A stretch of 64,000 bases of DNA. It comes from Artemia franciscana. Taxonomy: Eukaryota; Arthropoda; Branchiopoda; Anostraca; Artemiidae. The stretch lies in assembly GCF_032884065.1 (NCBI RefSeq), contig NC_088865.1, forward strand, positions 49,678,176 through 49,742,175, written 5' to 3'. A program made the translations under genes and the position numbers. Position 1 is the stretch's first letter, and each line of letters opens with the position of its first letter. The notes beneath the pieces were generated by a model that made no database searches, was not told the DNA's origin, and saw nothing but the letters and a program-made list of their open reading frames with translations. Shown one piece after another: positions 59,800 through 64,000 of this stretch.

Positions 59800-59965
59800 T
59801 AAGGTAACCGGTTTCATTGCCACGAAGACAAATGACAGATGACACAATGCATTGGACTTGTATAATGTGGGCTATATATTTGCACGTAAGGGGGGTATTA
59901 GGTTAAGTTGCTTCACCCCTCCTCCTAATGTGCAAATATAAAGCCCAAATTATATTATTGTATAG
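59800..59965. mobile_element. MITE copy, inverted relative to 51990-52190
   Basis: Arms GTGGGCTATATATTTGCAC (59868) and GTGCAAATATAAAGCCCAAA (59930) flank a GGGGGG/CCTCC centre. The outer part GACACAATGCATTGGACTTG matches the reverse complement of the 52126-52150 flank. Confidence 0.65.
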
Positions 59966-61367
59966 ACTAAGTATTATATTTTCACCATATTTTGGTATGT
60001 ATTATTATGATCAACCTAACTTCCCCTCCCGAGTGTGTTCTGGCTTGCACCGAGGAAAGTTATGTGCAAATTCTTAGCAGTGGCTTTAGGGTCATTCCAT
60101 ATCAAGTCAACCAGGTCGTGAAACCCACCTCTTTAGATTTTGATGAAAATCACTGAACACTAAATGGTGTTCAGTGTATTGAATTTTGAAATGTTAAGGG
60201 TCAAGCAAACTAACTGTTGGAACAAAATTTGTGACTTAATACAATTATAGGAGACATTTCTTGTATAAAAAATCAATTCTTTGATAAAATTCACGAAAAA
60301 CAAAGATGTTTCAATTCCTCCACTTTTCTGTAAAATTAGAATCACGAAAAATAACACCTTTTAAATATGACAGTCGAATACCATTGAAGTTTCTGATCTA
60401 CCCTGACCCAGGTTTTCTTTTCCTCCATTTGCATTTTTTTTTTTTTTTTTTTTAATTGAAAAAAACTGATAAAAGGATTAATGGTTGCTATTTGTTCTTA
60501 TCTCGCGAATATGAAATTTCATTCCCAGATCGTAAAAGGCTACTACTATTTACTTTAAGTTCACGTGCGGTGACATTTAAATTGTAAAAGACTTGTTTCT
60601 ATTTGCTTAAAATGTTTGAGCCTTTATTATTTTTGCTACTAAAAGATCAGGTATGTGTTTTGTTTGTTGTGGGTATCTTTAATGTCGAAATCCAAGATAA
60701 AGTTGATGTTATCATTCGTCCGTAAAATCACTTTGTAGAATTCTGAAAAACAAACAATGGTGTTTACGATTGCTACATGACTGATAAATTTAAGACCGGA
60801 AAAAATAAGTTCCTATTATTTTTTTTTTTTTGAATGATGAGCAGCAGAAGTTGGCAAGTTTACGAGTATTTGCATACTGTTTAAAATGATTTCATTATTT
60901 GCATTATTTGCAAATAACATGTTTGAAATTTATTGTTTGCGATATGTAGGCAATTGATGTATTATTCAAAATTGATATGTATTATCTGATATATTAGTTT
61001 ACGGATATTACTATAAAATGATGATATATCTATAAATTATAATTCTATTCATTAATCATAAGTTAATACGTGTGAAGTTTCCTTACAAAGCTATGGAGAC
61101 CACAATTTGTATCGAAACTGATCACCATAAGTTTTTGACGATTCTCATGGCCTGCTGATAAGCTTCCACGATTTTTTTTTTTTTTTTTTTGAGCACCAAA
61201 AGTTGGACTAGTTTCTTTTTCAAATTATCTAACTCTGAACATATCCGTTAGAATGTTGTAGAGGCTAAAACGTGGGCCAAAATAGGTCGCCTCTGAGTTA
61301 GCAACAATTTTTAGACCCAGTAGCAATGTGACCTACTGTTTTTTGTTTTCCTTTTAATACTGAGCCC

Positions 61368-61582
61368 AGTGACGTCAATTCTTGACCGTGTAGGGAGGGG
61401 GTAAAATTTATTTCTTAAAATCTAGGGGAGGATAAATTCGTCTTTTCGTTCGGTTTATTCAATGAGAACACAAAAAAAGACATTTTTCAATTAGATACCC
61501 GCCTAAACAGTGTTTTAAAATCCGAGGGGAGGGACAAAAAGTCTTGGGAGCACATTCCCCCCCCCCCCCATTTAACGCCAGT
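61368..61582. mobile_element. hAT-like MITE with an 8-bp near-duplication
   Basis: Termini CAGTGACGTCAATT and AACGCCAGTG, flanked by ACTGAGCC and ATTGAGCT (6 of 8 equal). The body has AGGGGAGG words shared with 42655-42791. Confidence 0.55.
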
Positions 61583-62604
61583 GATTGAGCTCTAAATGTG
61601 TCTTGTGTGTAATTTTTTTGACTTTTTAATATCTTTCCTTTGAAAGTTGCAGAGAGCAGAATTTAGGCCAAATTCAGTGTCGACAGAGTTAGAATTGGTT
61701 GTAAAATTCGGTAACAAGATAGCTCCTATGATTTCTTCTTTCAATGTTAAGCACCAAAAATTGCACTTTACGATTCAGACAAACTTTTCAGGGGGGTCAA
61801 ACCCCCTGACCCTTCCCTGCAAGATACTGCCTTAGCAATCGTTAATTTCTAGTAATACAAACTTGAATGAATTTCTTATAGCCATGAGTGAAAATTATTA
61901 CATCTTGAAAACATAAAAAACTTTATTTCTTCATATTTAGTCTTTACCGGTTCACTCAGAGCCAAGTAGAAACTTAGTTCGATGCCAAGTAGAAAATGTA
62001 ACATAGATTAGGAAAGAGTCATCAGACAACAACGGTACAACATTTTTTCATTTCAAATCACACACATTTACTCTAATATCAGTATCACTAAATCATTCAC
62101 AAGAATTAAGAATAGTGAATGTTCAAAGAAATATGTTTAATTCGTCCAAAATGTTTAATTCGTTCAATTCAAGAATAAATTAACAGTGACCATGAGTAAT
62201 AATTATTAGAATTTTAATATATAGAAAAATTTATTGCTTCAGATTTATCCTTAACTGGCTCACTTGAAGCCAATTAGAAACATGGCTTGATGATCCAACT
62301 TCAAGTTCCATCTGTGTCCATTCGTTCTCTGTTAAACTATTTAGGGAAGAGTCCTCAGGCAATATTGATTCAAAAAATTTTTCATTTTTGATCATCTACA
62401 TTACTGCAGTATTAATATCACTGAATCATTCGCAGAAGTTAAGAGTAGTGAAGATCCAAAGAATTATCATTGATCAGTCTTCCGGCTGAGGTTTATTGTC
62501 ATAAATCCCACGGCCAAATTCCCAATATAATCGCAAGGATTTAGCAAGGGGGGGTCAAGTGTATTATACTGGATGCATGAACTCTGGATGTAACGATTAG
62601 ATTT

Positions 62605-63795
62605 AAAAAATCAAATATTTATTATAAAATTGCCGAGCATCTGGAAGATGCAGCTAGACGGTATAATAGTAGAATATTTTACTGGCATGTTAAAAAATTG
62701 AGAGGGAGTACTCAATCCGGACTTGTCCCAGTTAAAGATAGGAACGGGGCCTCAACTATTGATAAGGAAAGAGTTAAAGAGAGATGGGCGGAACATTTCG
62801 AGTATGTGTTAAACCGAGATACAGTTGCAGGAAAGGATATAGAGGAAAATGAAAAAGTATGTGATACTTTGGATGTGAAGGAAGATTTGTTTTGTGAGGA
62901 AGAATTAGCGACAGAAAAAATAACAAGGCAATAGAAGACCACGGAATCAAATGGGGAGGAAAACCTCTCCTGGACTTAGATTATGCTGATGATTTAAGGA
63001 TCCTAGATGAAAGTGTGGCCAAAATAAATGAATTTGCGAGTTCAGGGTGCTAGAATAGGTTTGAAAATTTATGTTAAAAAGACTAAGTCAGTAAGGTTAA
63101 GAATAAGTGAAGATGAAAGGGTAACATTGGGTAACGAAAAGATTGATCAGGTGGGCAGCTTCATTTACCTTGGTAGCATTATTAGTAAAGACGGTGAGAG
63201 CAGTGAAGATGTTAAAAGTAAAATAGCCAAGGCTCGGGGTGTTTTTTTTCGCATTTCAAAAAAAGTTTGGAAGAATAGGAAGATAAGTCTACAAACAAAA
63301 ATTCGAATATTGGATGGTACAGTGATGACAATGGTCAAATATCGCTCTGAAGCATGGGCGCTCCGAAAACCGGTTGAAGATTTACTAGATGTTTTCCAGA
63401 GAAATTGCCTACAGATTATTCTGGGTACGTGGCTGACTGACCGAATTTCAAACAGTAGGCTGTACAAAAAGCGTGGTTCAATCCCACTTTCTAGGGCTAT
63501 AAAGAAAGAAAGGTTGAGATGGTTAGGGTACATTCTGTGGATGAAGGATGTCAGATTTCCGAAGATTGTCCTTTTCGGCCAACCGTCTAGGGCTAAGCAG
63601 AAAGCAGGTCATCCTCGCTTAGGGTGGGAGGACCTCACAAAGAAAGATTTAAAGGAAATGAGAAGTTTCTGGGTGGGTGTAAAGAGGGAGGCTTTGAATA
63701 AACTGGGATGGAGGAGGAGCGTGCGTAGCTGTGTTGGCCTCAGGCGGCTTGGTGCTGCTGTGAGTTGTTAGTAGCCATAGTAGGAGGAGGTGGAG
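62605..63795 (+). mobile_element. LINE relic with RT palm deletion
   Basis: The first part reads IAEHLEDAARRYN, FYWHVKKLRGST, KERWAEHFEYVLNRDT and FCEEELATEK, the region before RT in endonuclease-type LINEs. An internal deletion at about 62925 removes RT motifs A and B. It then resumes with [16 protein letters not shown], where YADD is intact, and after a frameshift (63028) a 247-codon frame continues with [62 protein letters not shown] and [12 protein letters not shown]. It ends at GTTAGTAG. Non-functional, but less decayed than the copy at 34.5 kb. Confidence 0.9.
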
Positions 63796-64000
63796 ATAAA
63801 TCATTATTTCGAAGATTCTTCAAAGATTTTTACGATTTTTTTACTTTGAGATTTTTTTTTATTTTTGTGACAATTTTGTGATTTTTGTGACGATTTCGAA
63901 ATTTTGTTTCAATTTTCTTAGCAGTTTTTTATGAATACCAAAAACAGCTTCGTTACAAATAGATATTTATAAAATGAGATACATTTTAATTGCACGGGCT

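Larger units (their letters stand above)
45005..64000 (+). other. DNA after exon H (19 kb): repeats, no exon recognised
   Basis: I looked for the expected TM10 region (family strings such as PW.P.PYEF, YW..LAARL and IPD.P) and did not find it. Recognisable contents: 48-bp minisatellite (46608-46880), about 50-bp minisatellite (47385-47535), 254-bp tandem (47748-48430), GTG element (48433-49903), several MITEs (50250-50600, 51990-52150, 52340-52536, 59830-59965, 61368-61582), HPT nest (52729-58986), 146-bp duplication (59266-59557) and a LINE relic (62605-63795). 45010-46590, 50610-51980, 59980-61360 and 61840-62600 show nothing specific. Confidence 0.6.

Noticed and set aside
63165..63533. 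122-codon minus-strand ORF
   Set aside because: Antisense shadow of the LINE coding frame.

Overview
The window is an intron-rich, AT-rich piece of an animal nuclear genome, most likely an arthropod. A crustacean would fit the repeat load, but I cannot name the species. It contains one recognisable host gene, on the + strand: a partial anoctamin (TMEM16) gene. Eight consecutive internal exons are visible (A 6883-7043, B 15927-16150, C 18993-19157, D 29277-29420, E 33586-33755, F 39249-39394, G 42313-42518, H 44905-45004). They total 1,316 bp, about 438 codons, and every splice phase joins without a frame break. They cover the family core from the Cys-rich extracellular loop before TM2 to the start of the loop after TM9, including the Ca2+-binding residues on TM6, TM7 and TM8. 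The N-terminal cytoplasmic domain, TM1, TM10 and the C-terminus are not seen and probably lie outside the window.

Introns make up about 98% of the window and are filled with mobile DNA. The dominant family, called 'HPT' here (hairpin-tailed element), is about 1.65-1.75 kb and non-coding. It starts TCAAACAG, followed by an 8-bp-stem microhairpin, and ends in a large inverted repeat of roughly 115-129 bp arms finishing in TTTATTTAA. Complete, internally deleted, nested and solo-hairpin copies lie at 3.5-4.3, 9.7-15.9, 23.6-26.9, 31.4-33.6 and 52.7-59.0 kb. Two nested insertions fix its ends and suggest integration between A and T with no clear target duplication.

Other mobile DNA: four relics of one endonuclease-RT type LINE (3.2-4.35, 4.4-4.9, 34.5-36.0, 62.6-63.8 kb); a Penelope-like relic with GIY-YIG endonuclease parts in two orientations (16.5-17.5 kb); tRNA-derived SINEs (6.5, 18.8, 22.6 kb); a 'GTG' foldback/Helitron-like family (2.86-3.16 and 48.4-49.9 kb); several MITE-like inverted repeats; and many mini- and microsatellites.

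Layout: 1-6.9 kb upstream intron; 6.9-45 kb exons A-H separated by 2.4-10.1 kb introns; 45-64 kb repeats only, in which I recognise no further exon. The most interesting signals are that the two arms of each HPT terminal hairpin match each other while differing between copies, a 129-bp perfect inverted repeat, HPT copies ending 29 and 57 bp before anoctamin exons, and a decayed partial duplicate of exon G.
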